Below, one piece after another: positions 25,694-39,486 of a stretch of DNA of 64,000 bases. The translations under genes were made by a program, and so were the position numbers. How positions within the stretch are numbered: the stretch's first letter is position 1; the number at the start of each line of letters is the position of its first letter. The notes under the pieces are model-generated. The model made no database searches. It was not told the origin of the DNA and saw only the letters and a program-made list of their open reading frames with translations. The DNA is from Acidobacteriota bacterium (GTDB lineage: Bacteria; Acidobacteriota; Thermoanaerobaculia; Gp7-AA8). Location of the stretch: contig JAJXWV010000084.1 of assembly GCA_021781455.1 (NCBI GenBank), positions 1-64,000 on the forward strand, read 5' to 3'.

Positions 25694-26124
25694 CGTTTCG
25701 GTCGATTCCTCTTCGGAGCGTGAACACCACCTCCCAGCCAATCGCCGGTCGCGCGCCACACCTCGTAGTAATAAAGCCAGAGCGACGTCCACGGCACAGT
25801 CGTCTCCGCGATGTAGTCGTTTGGCGTCCATTCTCCAGAGTTTGTGAGGTAGAGGCAGAGATTCCCTTCGGGATACCGGTGCGGAATCGGCTGTCCGTCT
25901 TCACGCGTCCGAAGCTCAGGCGACAGCACATGTACCTTCGGTGTCGAGTCGAGTCGGTACGCGACCGCAACTCGATAACGTTCTGACGCATCCGTAGGCT
26001 GCAAGTCGCCGGTCCACCGGATGAGTCCGCGTTCCCATGTCGAAGTGAAGCCGGGATAGAGCGCGCGCATGCGGACGCGCTGTTGCACGACTGAAAGCCG
26101 CTGCTGATGAAACCTAGCTGCCAT
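25690..26124 (-). CDS. CBASS E2-like ubiquitin-transfer protein
   Basis: A 144-residue protein with the prokaryotic E2-like signature: PEGNLCLYL with candidate catalytic Cys90, then VPWTSLWLYYYEVW and TGDWLGGGVH. No E1 or JAB partner is present, so this is the short form of type II CBASS, in which a stand-alone E2-like protein is thought to modify and prime the CD-NTase. It overlaps the CD-NTase gene by 11 bases and the effector gene by four. Confidence 0.85.
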   Translation of the reverse strand: MAARFHQQRLSVVQQRVRMRALYPGFTSTWERGLIRWTGDLQPTDASERYRVAVAYRLDSTPKVHVLSPELRTREDGQPIPHRYPEGNLCLYLTNSGEWTPNDYIAETTVPWTSLWLYYYEVWRATGDWLGGGVHAPKRNRPKR

Positions 26125-27247
26125 AGAACGTGTTCTTCTTCACCGGAACGGTCGCAGCACCGACCGAGGTCAGGGCACCAGATCCAGTCACGACCCGAAG
26201 CGCGCTTCCACCGCGCATGCGCTCGACGACGGCCGACTGCTCTCGAATCGCGCGTTCGGCTGCGTCGCCGCCGAAGAGCTTTTCAAGGCGCCTCTTCGCG
26301 GCCTCAATTCCATCCGCCTGAGCAAGCTGATGAAGCTCGCGGGAGAGCTCACGGTTGAAGTCCACGAACGCCCGGTAGGCTTCCGGGTCGTTATCCCATC
26401 GCTCGCTCAGGTCCTCCTTCGGATTTGCAGGGTTGAGCACGTATAGTCGGCCAAAAGTCGGAATCGAGGCCACGATGCGATCGACGATGGTGCTCAGCGC
26501 CTGAAGCGGATGCAACTCGCCGCGGTAGTGCTGCCCGGCGAGCGTGGTGAGAACGATCGAGATCGGGGCGACCTCGGGACTCCTCGCAAACCGGATATCA
26601 CGTGCGCGTTTGAAGAGTTGTACCGAGAGTTGCAGCGGATTCTTCTCCTTCGCGCCTTCGGGCGGCGGCAGCGGCTCGACCGACGCAGCCTTTTGAACCG
26701 CCTCGAGTTGCACGATCCCGCGCTGGTCGAACCAGCCGGCATACCCTCGCGGGTTGCTTTCCTTCCAACACTTGGCGGCGCGGTCAGGGACGAGAACGCA
26801 CGTCCCGCCGAGCATCTGGTCGGGCCGAGCTGGCAGGATGTCCATGTGGAACTGCTTCGCGTAGTTCAGCCGAATGCAGCGGTTCTTGCGCTCCACCATC
26901 GGCCTAAAGACGTCGTTGTCGCGGAGCCGTTTCTCGACCAGGTTCAGCACCGCGATCGGATCGTACCCGTCGCGCATCGAGAGCAGGCAGACCAGATCGA
27001 GATCGAACTCCTCATGGGAGAGCGGCCGGACCGTCGTGCCGATCCGCAAGGACCCCTGCGGGAAGATCTCGGGCAGCCATAGTGCAAGCGCGCTCTCCGG
27101 GGCGCTTAACCAGCGGCCGACGTGGCCGTAGTGCTCCTCGGCCTCGGCGCGCTGCGTGGGCGTGAGCTGCATCCAGAGACAGATGCGCACGAGAAGGTCA
27201 TCAATCCAGTAACTTGTCGAAGGCGGATAAGCAGCGGTGTTCAGCAT
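26114..27247 (-). CDS. cdnA-like: CD-NTase (cGAS/DncV-like cyclic nucleotide synthase)
   Basis: A 377-residue nucleotidyltransferase with the GS motif in FPQGSLRIGTT (65-66), the metal-binding Asp82-x-Asp84 in EEFDLDLV and a third Asp136 in FHMDILPA. The C terminus ends KKNTFYGS; a flexible tail is the conjugation site in type II CBASS CD-NTases. On phage infection such enzymes make a cyclic oligonucleotide that here would activate the HNH-SAVED protein. The start lies 70 bases below the CapP gene; a TACGC-containing repeat lies in that gap. Confidence 0.92.
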   Translation of the reverse strand: MLNTAAYPPSTSYWIDDLLVRICLWMQLTPTQRAEAEEHYGHVGRWLSAPESALALWLPEIFPQGSLRIGTTVRPLSHEEFDLDLVCLLSMRDGYDPIAVLNLVEKRLRDNDVFRPMVERKNRCIRLNYAKQFHMDILPARPDQMLGGTCVLVPDRAAKCWKESNPRGYAGWFDQRGIVQLEAVQKAASVEPLPPPEGAKEKNPLQLSVQLFKRARDIRFARSPEVAPISIVLTTLAGQHYRGELHPLQALSTIVDRIVASIPTFGRLYVLNPANPKEDLSERWDNDPEAYRAFVDFNRELSRELHQLAQADGIEAAKRRLEKLFGGDAAERAIREQSAVVERMRGGSALRVVTGSGALTSVGAATVPVKKNTFYGS

Positions 27248-27272
27248 CGTGCGTTCCTCGCGGTTATACTCA

Positions 27273-27291
27273 TTGTACGCGTGTACGCGTA
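27273..27291. promoter_or_regulatory. Candidate CapH operator before the CD-NTase gene
   Basis: The segment contains two TACGC units in tandem (TGTACGCGTGTACGCG). Similar TACGC units, in the same orientation relative to the leftward genes, occur upstream of the capH-like gene at 28362-28380. The surrounding DNA is AT-rich, as expected for a promoter. The spacing differs by one base between the sites. Confidence 0.4.
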
Positions 27292-27317
27292 TCTGAGTAC
27301 ACTTTAAGCAAAAAAAT

Positions 27318-28010
27318 TTACAGAGTCAACTGGTTCCCCATCGGCTTGTACAGCTTATCAACCCGAATCCGCATCGCGGCCGGGTTCACGTCAAAGATCT
27401 CGGCGACATGGCGGACCGCTTCTTCCCGGCGGCGCGAATCGATCTCCAAGGTACCAAACGTGCCGCGAACGAGCAGAAAAGGCGCCAGGGCTTCGTGCAG
27501 CAGCCTACGGGGCATGAGGAGCGGCCCGATTGCCATGTTCGCCTGCAATTCCCACCATCGCCCGTCGTAGACCTTCTTCGGCGTTGTCTTCTCGTCGCGG
27601 CACAACACCTTCTGCTGTTCCACATCCGACCCATGCGCGAAGAGCGTGCTCTCTGTCCCTGACAGTGCAAACAGGTGTGCGTGCATGAGACCGTGCCCTG
27701 CTTCGTGTGCCATCGTCGTATTGACACGACGTTCAGCGGAGCGCGTGTCTTCCTCCACGAGCGCTTGAGAAATGTGCATGCTCACCATGCCCCGATCGCC
27801 AAAACTGGAAAAGCCAAGAACTCCGGAAGGCATGTCTTCGAATCGCGGCGATACCTTGAAGTGCTTCTCAACAAAGCGATCGATCTTGATCGCCTGCGGA
27901 GCGTCGGGGTAGTAGCCGGTGGCACGGAGCGCGTCTTCGCACATGTTCTCAACGTCCTGCTCCGTGTAGTACGGACGTTGCGCTCCAGTCGAGGTTCGGA
28001 ACGTCTTCAT
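27318..28010 (-). CDS. capP: CapP-like ImmA/IrrE metallopeptidase
   Basis: A 230-residue ImmA/IrrE-type zinc peptidase with HEAGH (102-106) and a downstream acidic region for the third ligand. CapP peptidases of CBASS cleave the repressor CapH after DNA damage and so induce the operon. The start overlaps the HTH-gene stop by four bases, giving the capH-capP pair directly upstream of the CD-NTase gene. Confidence 0.82.
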   Translation of the reverse strand: MKTFRTSTGAQRPYYTEQDVENMCEDALRATGYYPDAPQAIKIDRFVEKHFKVSPRFEDMPSGVLGFSSFGDRGMVSMHISQALVEEDTRSAERRVNTTMAHEAGHGLMHAHLFALSGTESTLFAHGSDVEQQKVLCRDEKTTPKKVYDGRWWELQANMAIGPLLMPRRLLHEALAPFLLVRGTFGTLEIDSRRREEAVRHVAEIFDVNPAAMRIRVDKLYKPMGNQLTL

Positions 28011-28357
28011 CCCTTCTTGTCTTTCGTCTTCTTGGAGGCTTGTTGCGCGATCTTGAGGAGCTTTTCCGGTGGGAGATCAACGATCGTGCGGAAGGCCACG
28101 CCAAGTGCCGGATTCTCCGCTGCTCGCCGCTTCATCTCCTCGATCGGAGGTCGCGTGTCATGTTGCCGGAGATCTGCCAGGGGCGTGTTGAGTGCCGCGG
28201 CAATTTGCTTCAGCACATCTTCAGACGGAAATCGCCGGCCAAGCTCGACATCTGACAGAAAGACCGGCGAAAGGCCACCGGCCTTTTTACCGAGTTCGCG
28301 CAGCGACATGTCGGCCGCGTCCCTGAGCTCCTTGATGCGTTCGCCTAGCGTTTTCAT
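28007..28357 (-). CDS. capH: CapH-like XRE-family repressor
   Basis: A 116-residue protein starting at ATG 28357; a TTG five codons upstream is less likely. Residues 4-60 are a helix-turn-helix of the XRE type (LGERIKELRDAADMSLRELG, then VFLSDVELGRRFPSEDVLKQ). The C terminus is helical and Lys-rich. Paired with the peptidase it matches the CapH-CapP control module of CBASS systems. The divergent helicase gene at 28517 shares its upstream region. Confidence 0.82.
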   Translation of the reverse strand: MKTLGERIKELRDAADMSLRELGKKAGGLSPVFLSDVELGRRFPSEDVLKQIAAALNTPLADLRQHDTRPPIEEMKRRAAENPALGVAFRTIVDLPPEKLLKIAQQASKKTKDKKG

Positions 28358-28361
28358 GCTG

Positions 28362-28380
28362 TAAGCGTACAATGCGTACT
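28362..28380. promoter_or_regulatory. Candidate CapH operator at the capH promoter
   Basis: On the leftward strand the site reads AGTACGCATTGTACGCTTA, with two TACGC units nine bases apart, immediately before the capH start. It shares the TACGC pair with 27273-27291. Autoregulation by CapH would fit. Confidence 0.4.
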
Positions 28381-28516
28381 ACATGGCGTCAAGGCGATGG
28401 AAGATCGCAGAGAGAGAGCGTGAGACTCGGCTTGAATGATGCGCTGGATTCCCCCAGACTAAGCATGTCCCTACGTCGCTCCCTCGCCCGGCGAGCGGCG
28501 GGGGTCGTCCAAAACC

Positions 28517-31953
<3,437 letters not shown>

Positions 31954-31957
<4 letters not shown>

Positions 31958-34878
31958 CGAGCAAACGCCTATGCAAGCGGTTGATCGAAGTTGACCTGCC
32001 GATAAAGACGATTTCTGCGCAGGCTCAGCGAGAGAAGTCCATTCGACATGGTCATATCTCAACGCTGCATATCTGGTGGGCGCGTCGACCGCTCGCCGCA
32101 TGCCGTTCCGTCATTTGTGCGTCGCTTTGGCCGGCGCCGACTGACGATTCCTGCAGCAACGCCTTTAGACACGCAGCCGCGTCGTCTCTGCAACGCTTGA
32201 GAGATATTCGCGGCGGACGGACTCGTGACTGGTCGGACGCCACGGCTCTTCAGGAGGGTTTGCTCGAGTTCATCGCGGACTTCTCGAATTGGGATAATGC
32301 AAATGATCCCAACATGCTTGCCACCGCCCGAGAGATAACTGAGGCCGCCGCACGCGAACTCGGTATCGAACAGGCGCCGCTCGTTTTCGACCCCTTCGCC
32401 GGAGGCGGAGCAATTCCGCTAGAAGCCTCCAGGATCGGCGCAGACGCATTCGCCAGCGATCTCAATCCGATCCCTATCCTCCTGAATGAGGTGGCGCTGA
32501 GTCTTGTGCCGCGTTTCGGGACGCGATTACTCGACGCCTACACTGAGCTTGCGGAGCAAGTTGAGGACTCTGCCAAGGACAAGCTCAGCCGTTTTTACCC
32601 GCGCAACAGAGACGGATCGACGACGATCGCATGGCTTTGGGCACGAACGGCCGTTTGCGAAGGCCCCTCCTGCGGTTGCCTCTATCCCCTCGTAGGGCAG
32701 ACATGGGTCTCTCAAAACCGCGACGGAGGCGAGGAAATCCGCCTCCGAGTCAAAGGTCGCCGAGTTGAATCCGACATCGTGCGCGTGAAACCTGGCGCAT
32801 CTCAAGCCGTGCGAACCACGAAGGGCTCATCTGCGATTTGTCCGAGCTGCGGGTTCACCATGAAGTCGCAGCTAGTACAGTCGCAATTGAGCCAGAGGAA
32901 CGGTGGTGCTGACGACGCGCAGCTGCTTGCGGTTGTTTGCCGATCGGCTGACGGCCGAGAGAAATTCGCACGCGGTACGACGCCAGCCGATCTCAAAGTC
33001 CATGAGGACCTTCGGAGCATGGGCAAGGAGATTGCGCGCCGACGCCCGCACGAACCCTTCCCCGTGTGGGACACGAGAGCGTTTGTTCCCGGCATCTACG
33101 GGGTGACCGAATGGGGCTACATGCATACGCCCCGTCAGGTGATGGCGCTCTCGACGTTCGCTGAGTGCATCGAAGCGGCGGTGAAGCCAGTGATCTCCAA
33201 GGATCCGGAACTCGGCCGCGCCGCGCACCTTCTTCTCGGATTGACGCTGGGGCGACTGGTTGACACGAGCGCCGCCACCTGCCGCTGGGTTGCCGGTACT
33301 GCCGAGCGAGGCGGGTCTTTCATTGCTGCGGCGAACGGAGGAGAAAAGCATCTTCGCTGGATCACAGATTTCGCTGAGTCGAATCCGTTTTCGCGTGAAA
33401 CCGGAAGCTGGAACAATCATCGAGGCTGGATTGAGCGCGTTCTCGAGAATCTTTGTGCGGCGACACTACGACCGGGTCACGTCCTCCAGGCGTCCGCCCT
33501 CACACACCCACTTCCGGACGATAGCGCTGACATGTTCGTCACTGACCCGCCATATGGGTCGGCGGTGCCGTACGGCGATCTTGCTGATTTCTTTTACGTC
33601 TGGCTCAGGCGCGCCCTCCGTTCTTCTTATCCGGAGTTATTGCGCGAACCACTGACGCCAAAACGCGAGGAGACGGTTGTTAACCTTCGGGTACCTTCTG
33701 ACAACCGCGGTGAAAAGACCGAGGAGAGCTACCACCGAGGCATGACAACTGCCCTCACCCGGGCTCGGGAGATTCTGAAGCCGACCGGTATCGCAGTTAT
33801 CGTGTTCGCCGACAAACGCACCAGCGAATGGGAAGCAATGCTCGGCGCAGTGTTGCGTGCCGGATGGACCATCACTGCATCCTGGCCGATTCATACGGAG
33901 CGCCCCGGTCGCACTCGATCGTTGAAGTCCGCATCGCTCTCATCATCCGTGCATCTCGTGTGTCGGCCACGAGAAGATGTTGTCACTGGCGCAGCGTCGC
34001 ACGTCTCCGGCGAGTGGCGTGACGTCCTTCGCGTGCTTCCAACGCGAATCGCAGAATGGATGCCGCGACTGGCACAGGAGGGCATAGTCGGCGCCGACGC
34101 AATCTTTGCGTGTCTTGGACCAGCGCTGGAGGTCTTCTCGAAGTACGAAAGCGTCGAGAAGGCAAACGGCGACTCGGTGGAACTTCGGGAGTACCTAGAA
34201 CACGTCTGGGCAGCCGTCGCGAGGCAGGCCCTCTCGATGGTACTGGAAGATGCCGAGACGACCGGACTAGAGCCGGACGGACGCCTAACTGCAATCTGGC
34301 TCTGGACGCTTGGCGGAGGCGCCTCATCCTCAGAGCAAGAGATAGATGAAGATGGAGAAGAGGGTGAGGTCTCAAAGCGACAGCCATCAGCCGGCTTCAC
34401 TCTCGAGTACGACGCGGCCCGCAAACTTGCCCAGGGGCTGGGCGCGCATCTAGAAGAGCTGAGCGATCTCGTGGAAGTCAGCGGCGAAACTGCTCGGCTG
34501 CTTCCGGTGAGCGAACGAGCACGATCACTCTTCGCTAAGGGTGACGCGGCTGGAAAGACGACGACACGCAAAAAGAAGAACTCCCAGACCTCGCTCTTCG
34601 CTGACATCGAATCGGCAGACGAGAGCGAAGCTGCTGCAATTATCGGATCGGTGAAGCCCGCCGCCACCACGCTTGATCGCGTCCACCAGGCGATGGTGCT
34701 GTTCGGCGCGGGACGAGGGGAAGCGCTCAAGCGGTTCCTCATCGAAGAAGGTATCGGCACCCAGCCGCAGTTCTGGAAGCTGAGCCAATCGCTCTCGGCA
34801 CTCTACCCGCCGGGAACGGACGAGAAGCGCTGGATCGACGGCGTCCTCGCACGCAAGAAGAGTTTCGGATTCGCATGA
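31954..34878 (+). CDS. DUF1156-type DNA methyltransferase
   Basis: A 974-residue protein. The N terminus carries the DUF1156 signature (KSIRHGHISTLHIWWARRPL). An AdoMet site FDPFAGGGAIPLEASR is near residue 145 and a catalytic DPPYGSAVPYGD near 530, indicating amino-methylation of DNA. Cys-rich spots (CEGPSCGC, CPSCGF) suggest a zinc ribbon between the two motifs. The C-terminal 150 residues are a separate helical region. DUF1156 methylases regularly accompany DUF499 ATPases in defence islands, as here. It probably marks self DNA. Confidence 0.85.
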
Positions 34879-34906
34879 TTTCTAACATCTACCTAACGGA
34901 ACGCAC

Positions 34907-37669
34907 ATGCCATTGAAGCCCTGGTACAAAGTCATCACGCCGCGCGAGGATCTTCGCGACGGCCGGCCTCTCGATGCCTCGGAATTCGCGGTACACCTCG
35001 ATCACGTCCGCGACGGACGCGCGCCCGAGGTCTATCAGAATCCGGAAGAGTTCTTCGAGCGTACCTACCTCACGAAGAACCTGCGTGATCTCTCCGTTCA
35101 GGTCGTACGACGGCTGAACGGCGTGAAAGTCGAGACCTCGTCGGTCTTCAACCTCTCGACGCAGTTCGGTGGCGGTAAGACGCACGCGCTCACTCTCCTC
35201 TACCACCTCGCGCGTGGTGGCAAGAAGGCGAAGAACTGGAAGGGCGTCCAGTACATCCTGCAGGACGCTGGCGTGGAGTCCATTCCTGTCGCCGCCACAG
35301 CCGTCTTCGTCGGAACGGAGTTCGACTCGCTCAGTGGGCGCGGCGGCGCGAACGGCGAGCCGCTTCGAAAGACCCCCTGGGGTGAGATCGCGTGGCAACT
35401 CGGCGGTGCCGGCGCGTTCGCGCTCGTACAGAAACACGAGGAAACGATGACGGCGCCGGGCGGCGATGTGATCGAGAGCCTGTTCGCGAAGGACAAGCCG
35501 ACGCTCATCCTGCTCGACGAGCTGATGAACTACATAAGCCGCAACCGGAAGAGCGGTCTGGCGACGCAGCTCTACAACTTCGTGCAGAACCTCTCCGAGG
35601 TGTCGCGATCGCGGTCTAATGTCGTTCTCGCGGTCTCGATCCCAGCCTCGGAGCTCGAGATGACGGCCGAGGACGAGGCAGACTTCAACCGGATGAAGAA
35701 GCTCCTCGACCGTCTCGGAAAGCCGATGATCATGTCGGCCGAGGCGGAGACGGCGGAGATCATCCGCCGCCGCCTCTTCGAGTGGGGCGGCCTGCCGAAG
35801 GACGCCAACGAGACGATCGACGCCTACAGCAGCTGGGTCGTGGAGCACAAACAACAGCTCCCGACGTGGTTCCCCGCGGATCAGGCGACGGCGCAGTTCC
35901 GAGCCTGCTACCCGTTTCACCCTTCGCTCCTCTCCGTGTTCGAACGGAAGTGGCAAACGCTCCCGCGCTTCCAGCAGACGCGTGGCGTGCTGCGGCTCCT
36001 CGCGCTGTGGGTGTCACGCGCGTACGCCGACGGTTATAAGGGCGCGCACAAAGACGCGCTCATTTCCCTCGGCACGGCGCCGCTTGATGACGCCCTCTTC
36101 CGCGCGGCCGTGTTCGAGCAGCTCGGCGAACAGAAACTCGAGCCCGCGGTGACGACGGACATCATCGGCAAAGACCACGCGCATGCTGTTAGGCTCGATA
36201 GCGAGGCGACCGCGGAGATCAAGAAAGCGCGCCTGCACAGGAAAGTGGCCACGACAATCCTCTTTGAGTCGAACGGTGGTCAGCAGAAGGGCATCGCAAC
36301 CTTGCCTGAGGTTCGGCTGGCGGTGGCCGAGCCCGATCTCGACATCGGCAACGTGGAGCAGTGTCTCGACGGACTCGGGGAGGCGAGCTACTTCCTCTCC
36401 GTGGAGAAGAACAAGTACCGCTTCAGCATTCAGCCGAATTTGAACAAGCTCCTCTCGGATCGCCGTGCGAGCGTTGCGGCCGGTGCGGTCGAGGAGCGAC
36501 TCAAAGCCGACATTCAGAAGGTCTTCTCAGCCGGATCCGGTGTCGACCGCGTGTACTTCGCAGAGAAGTCGAATCAGGTGACGGACCGGCCGGTGATCAC
36601 ACTCGTCGTTCTCGCTACTGACCACCCGGCGGGAGAGAAAGCGACCGATGCGCTGATCAAGACGATCCTCACCGAGAGCGGCCAGTCGTCGCGGACGTTC
36701 AAGAGCGGATTGTTCTTCTCCGTCCTGGACGATGCAGCGACGCTCAAAGACGAGGCGCGAAAGCTTCTCGCGTGGCAGGACATCGTCGACGACAGCGACG
36801 ACCTGAAGCTCGACGAGTCGCAGCGCCGGCAGCTCACCGAGAACGTGAAGAAGGCGGAGCGCGACGTCCGCGAGGCAGTCTGGCGCTCGTACAAGCACGT
36901 CTACTACCTCGGCGCCGACGGCGAGATCACACACGAGGACCTCGGCCTCCTGCATTCGAGCGCTGCGCCGACCCTGACGGAGCTGATCACCTCGCGACTG
37001 CGCCAGAAAGACGTCATCACCGAGACGGTCACCGCGAACTTTCTCACGCGCTACTGGCCGCCCGCGCTCCCGGAATGGAGCACAAAGTCGGTCCGAGACG
37101 CCTTCTACGCCTCGCCGAAGTTTCCACGCCTCCTAAATCCGGACGCGATCAAGAACGCGATCAGCAAAGGCCTCGACGCCGGCGTGATCGCGTACGTCGG
37201 CAAGACGGAAGGCGGCTACGAGCCGTTCGTCTACAAGAAGTCGATGCTGCCGTCGGACATCGAAATCGGCGACGACGTCTTCATCATTACGAAGGAGGCG
37301 GCGGAGAAGTACGTCGCCGCACAGGCGCAGCCGGCGCCGGCGGCACTCCAGCCGGTTACCCCGACGGCTGCCGCAGGTGGCGCTCCACAAGTGATCAAGG
37401 ACGGCTCCACTTCGACCGGTGCGCCCACGTCCGACGAAAAGACCAGTGATGCTGCCGGCTTCACCTGGTCGGGCCTCGTGCCGTACCAGAAGTGGTCGAA
37501 CCTCTACATGAAGGTCCTCTCGAAGTTCGCTTCGCCAGGCGCGCTCACGATTCACGTCTCGGTTGATGTGCGAGCGAAAGACGGCTTATCGAAGTCGAAG
37601 ATCGACGAGGTCAAGGTGGCCCTCCGGGAGTTGGGACTGCCCGAAGACGTGAAGGTTGATCGAGAGTAG
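34907..37669 (+). CDS. DUF499-type ATPase
   Basis: A 920-residue protein with Walker A QFGGGKTHAL (about 85-94) and Walker B LILLDELMNYI near 199. The opening PWYKVITPREDLRDGRPLDA is typical of DUF499 proteins. The C terminus has an Ala/Pro/Thr-rich linker (near 805-845) and a small terminal domain. DUF499 proteins are large ATPases always found beside DUF1156 methylases and helicases in putative methylation-based defence systems. Their action is unknown. The gene follows the methylase by 28 bases. Confidence 0.83.
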   Translation: MPLKPWYKVITPREDLRDGRPLDASEFAVHLDHVRDGRAPEVYQNPEEFFERTYLTKNLRDLSVQVVRRLNGVKVETSSVFNLSTQFGGGKTHALTLLYHLARGGKKAKNWKGVQYILQDAGVESIPVAATAVFVGTEFDSLSGRGGANGEPLRKTPWGEIAWQLGGAGAFALVQKHEETMTAPGGDVIESLFAKDKPTLILLDELMNYISRNRKSGLATQLYNFVQNLSEVSRSRSNVVLAVSIPASELEMTAEDEADFNRMKKLLDRLGKPMIMSAEAETAEIIRRRLFEWGGLPKDANETIDAYSSWVVEHKQQLPTWFPADQATAQFRACYPFHPSLLSVFERKWQTLPRFQQTRGVLRLLALWVSRAYADGYKGAHKDALISLGTAPLDDALFRAAVFEQLGEQKLEPAVTTDIIGKDHAHAVRLDSEATAEIKKARLHRKVATTILFESNGGQQKGIATLPEVRLAVAEPDLDIGNVEQCLDGLGEASYFLSVEKNKYRFSIQPNLNKLLSDRRASVAAGAVEERLKADIQKVFSAGSGVDRVYFAEKSNQVTDRPVITLVVLATDHPAGEKATDALIKTILTESGQSSRTFKSGLFFSVLDDAATLKDEARKLLAWQDIVDDSDDLKLDESQRRQLTENVKKAERDVREAVWRSYKHVYYLGADGEITHEDLGLLHSSAAPTLTELITSRLRQKDVITETVTANFLTRYWPPALPEWSTKSVRDAFYASPKFPRLLNPDAIKNAISKGLDAGVIAYVGKTEGGYEPFVYKKSMLPSDIEIGDDVFIITKEAAEKYVAAQAQPAPAALQPVTPTAAAGGAPQVIKDGSTSTGAPTSDEKTSDAAGFTWSGLVPYQKWSNLYMKVLSKFASPGALTIHVSVDVRAKDGLSKSKIDEVKVALRELGLPEDVKVDRE

Positions 37670-37685
37670 TTACAGGAGAACGGCT

Positions 37686-38612
37686 GTGACCGATGGCAAT
37701 CCGACGTATGAGGTGGACCGGCTCGTTTTGCACAAAGAGTTGGGCCTCGGTCGCATTCTCCTTCTAGAAGGGCCGAAGGCGACGGTGTACTTCCGCGACC
37801 TCGCCGGCGCACGTCCCGAGGACGCAATCCGAAAGATCAACACGAATATCGTTCCGCTTCAAGAGGCCCCGAGCCAGTCGGATCCGATCCTCGACAACCT
37901 CCCGCCGTATACGAACGGCAAGTTCAAGCGGCCCGTTCGTCGGCGTGTGACGCTCGATGAAGGGATCGAGAAGTTCCGCTCGCACTACCCACTTTTCTTC
38001 GAAGACCCGAAGTACCTTGGTGACTTGCACAAGGGTGAACGTGTGTACAAGTGGACGGCGCACGAGTTGTTCCAGCGGGAGCTCGGCGACGGGAAGCTCG
38101 GGCGTCTGCTGCGGGATGGTCATCTGGACGAGGCGCGGAAACACGCGCTCGCCGTCGAAGGAAGGATGAACGTACTGAGCCTATATGAGACGGCGGCGTT
38201 CCGAGACGCTTTGAAGGACGACGCGGCGGCGAAGCGGTACCTGGACGCCCTGGAGCTCATCCTTGCGGGCTCGCATGTCGAGCAGAGCTCCTTCGAACGC
38301 TATCTCGACATCGTTGCCGGCTTGCCATCGAAGGAAGGGAAGACGTCGCCAGCGAAGTGGACGGTCGCGACCATCCTGCCGTTCCTGGCGAAGCCGTCGC
38401 AGTTCATGTTTCTCAAGCCAGAGGTAACGCAGGACTGCGCCGCGCGGCTGATGTTCGACGTGCAATATTCAACGCAACTGAACTGGACCACCTACGCAAA
38501 GGTGCTCGAGATGTCCGACTACCTGCTCGATGTGCTGCGGCAGTACGGCGCTCGCGATTACATCGACGTGCAATCGTTCATCTGGCTCATCGGTGCGGCG
38601 TGGAAAGACTAA
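37686..38612 (+). CDS. Small partner of the DUF1156/DUF499 system
   Basis: A 308-residue protein from GTG 37686, preceded by ACAGGAGAA; the frame is open upstream but that would overlap the DUF499 gene. The first 45 residues (RLVLHKELGLGRILLLEGPK, then VYFRD) resemble the small SH3-like fold seen in DUF3553-type proteins. The rest is helical. Position at the end of the defence operon implies a structural or targeting role. I cannot name the family with certainty. Confidence 0.65.
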   Translation: MTDGNPTYEVDRLVLHKELGLGRILLLEGPKATVYFRDLAGARPEDAIRKINTNIVPLQEAPSQSDPILDNLPPYTNGKFKRPVRRRVTLDEGIEKFRSHYPLFFEDPKYLGDLHKGERVYKWTAHELFQRELGDGKLGRLLRDGHLDEARKHALAVEGRMNVLSLYETAAFRDALKDDAAAKRYLDALELILAGSHVEQSSFERYLDIVAGLPSKEGKTSPAKWTVATILPFLAKPSQFMFLKPEVTQDCAARLMFDVQYSTQLNWTTYAKVLEMSDYLLDVLRQYGARDYIDVQSFIWLIGAAWKD

Positions 38613-38748
38613 GCGCTAGTACCATCGCTGTGGCTCATCGCATGGGCGCCAGCCCGCTGGGCGAGTGAATCGGACGGACTAAAGCCTGCGCGGCCTCATC
38701 TGTCCGGCCCACGTCGTAGCCACGGCTTGATCGACATCTCGTCAGCGA

Positions 38749-39486
38749 TCAGCATTGAACATAAACGACCGGACTCTGAAGGCCTTTAGGAAGATATTTG
38801 GCGACTGATCGGCCGAGGTACTTCTCGGCGATCTCTGGACCTGCAGGCTTGCCGACGAACTCCCATCGGCCGGCCCGCGCCAACTCCGCCCTCTCACGGG
38901 TCGAGTAGGGCGTTGACGCTGCCGGATGCCAGGTGTCAATCACGTACACCGCGCGAACGACGCCGTTGTACACCGCCATCGCGTATTTGGCGCGCTCACG
39001 TCGCGTACCTAGCTTCCACACGCCCCGGGTTGCCTCATAGAGCGCATGCGTCTCCATGCCCGGTCGATAGAGACGGTTGATTCGAACCAAGATCGACGGG
39101 TCGGTTACTTCGACGGGCCTCGCGGCGTACGTGGCGACGAGTTCCGCGAGCGGCACACGCCCGAGCGTCGAGGAACGCCAGCCCCGGACTTCGTTCGTGA
39201 GCTCGCCGAGCTCCAGCGCGTCGATGACGGCGCACTCGATGCGAAATGCCGTCTCTTCGTCCGGAAGTGAGTGGGCGAGGATGTCGATGCGCGGCTCTTT
39301 GCCAGCTTGGGCCAGATCGTGGAGGACTGCGGCCTTTCTCGACTCGTTCTGCACGCCGATATGAGCAAGCATTCGCTCACCCTGTCCCTTGCCGACGTAG
39401 AACGGTTTGTTCGTGTCGGGGTGAACATACAGGTAAACGTAGTACCCAAGCTTCTCCGCCACGTCTGGTGAAACACGTAATTCCAC
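38749..39486 (-). CDS. GIY-YIG nuclease family protein, LEM3-like
   Basis: A 245-residue protein beginning with the GIY-YIG core in the LEM3-like variant: GYYVYLYVHPDTNKPFYVGK, then RMLAHI, and Glu in FRIECAVIDAL. The C-terminal half (about 130-245) has a second module with KYAMAVYNGVVRAVYVID, resembling the extension of such nucleases. It converges on the DUF499 operon. It may add a nuclease activity to that system, or be independent. Confidence 0.75.
   Translation of the reverse strand: MELRVSPDVAEKLGYYVYLYVHPDTNKPFYVGKGQGERMLAHIGVQNESRKAAVLHDLAQAGKEPRIDILAHSLPDEETAFRIECAVIDALELGELTNEVRGWRSSTLGRVPLAELVATYAARPVEVTDPSILVRINRLYRPGMETHALYEATRGVWKLGTRRERAKYAMAVYNGVVRAVYVIDTWHPAASTPYSTRERAELARAGRWEFVGKPAGPEIAEKYLGRSVAKYLPKGLQSPVVYVQC

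Noticed and set aside
38613-38748. Additional defence gene between the DUF499 operon and the GIY-YIG gene
   Set aside because: The gap is 136 bases between convergent genes and has no credible frame.
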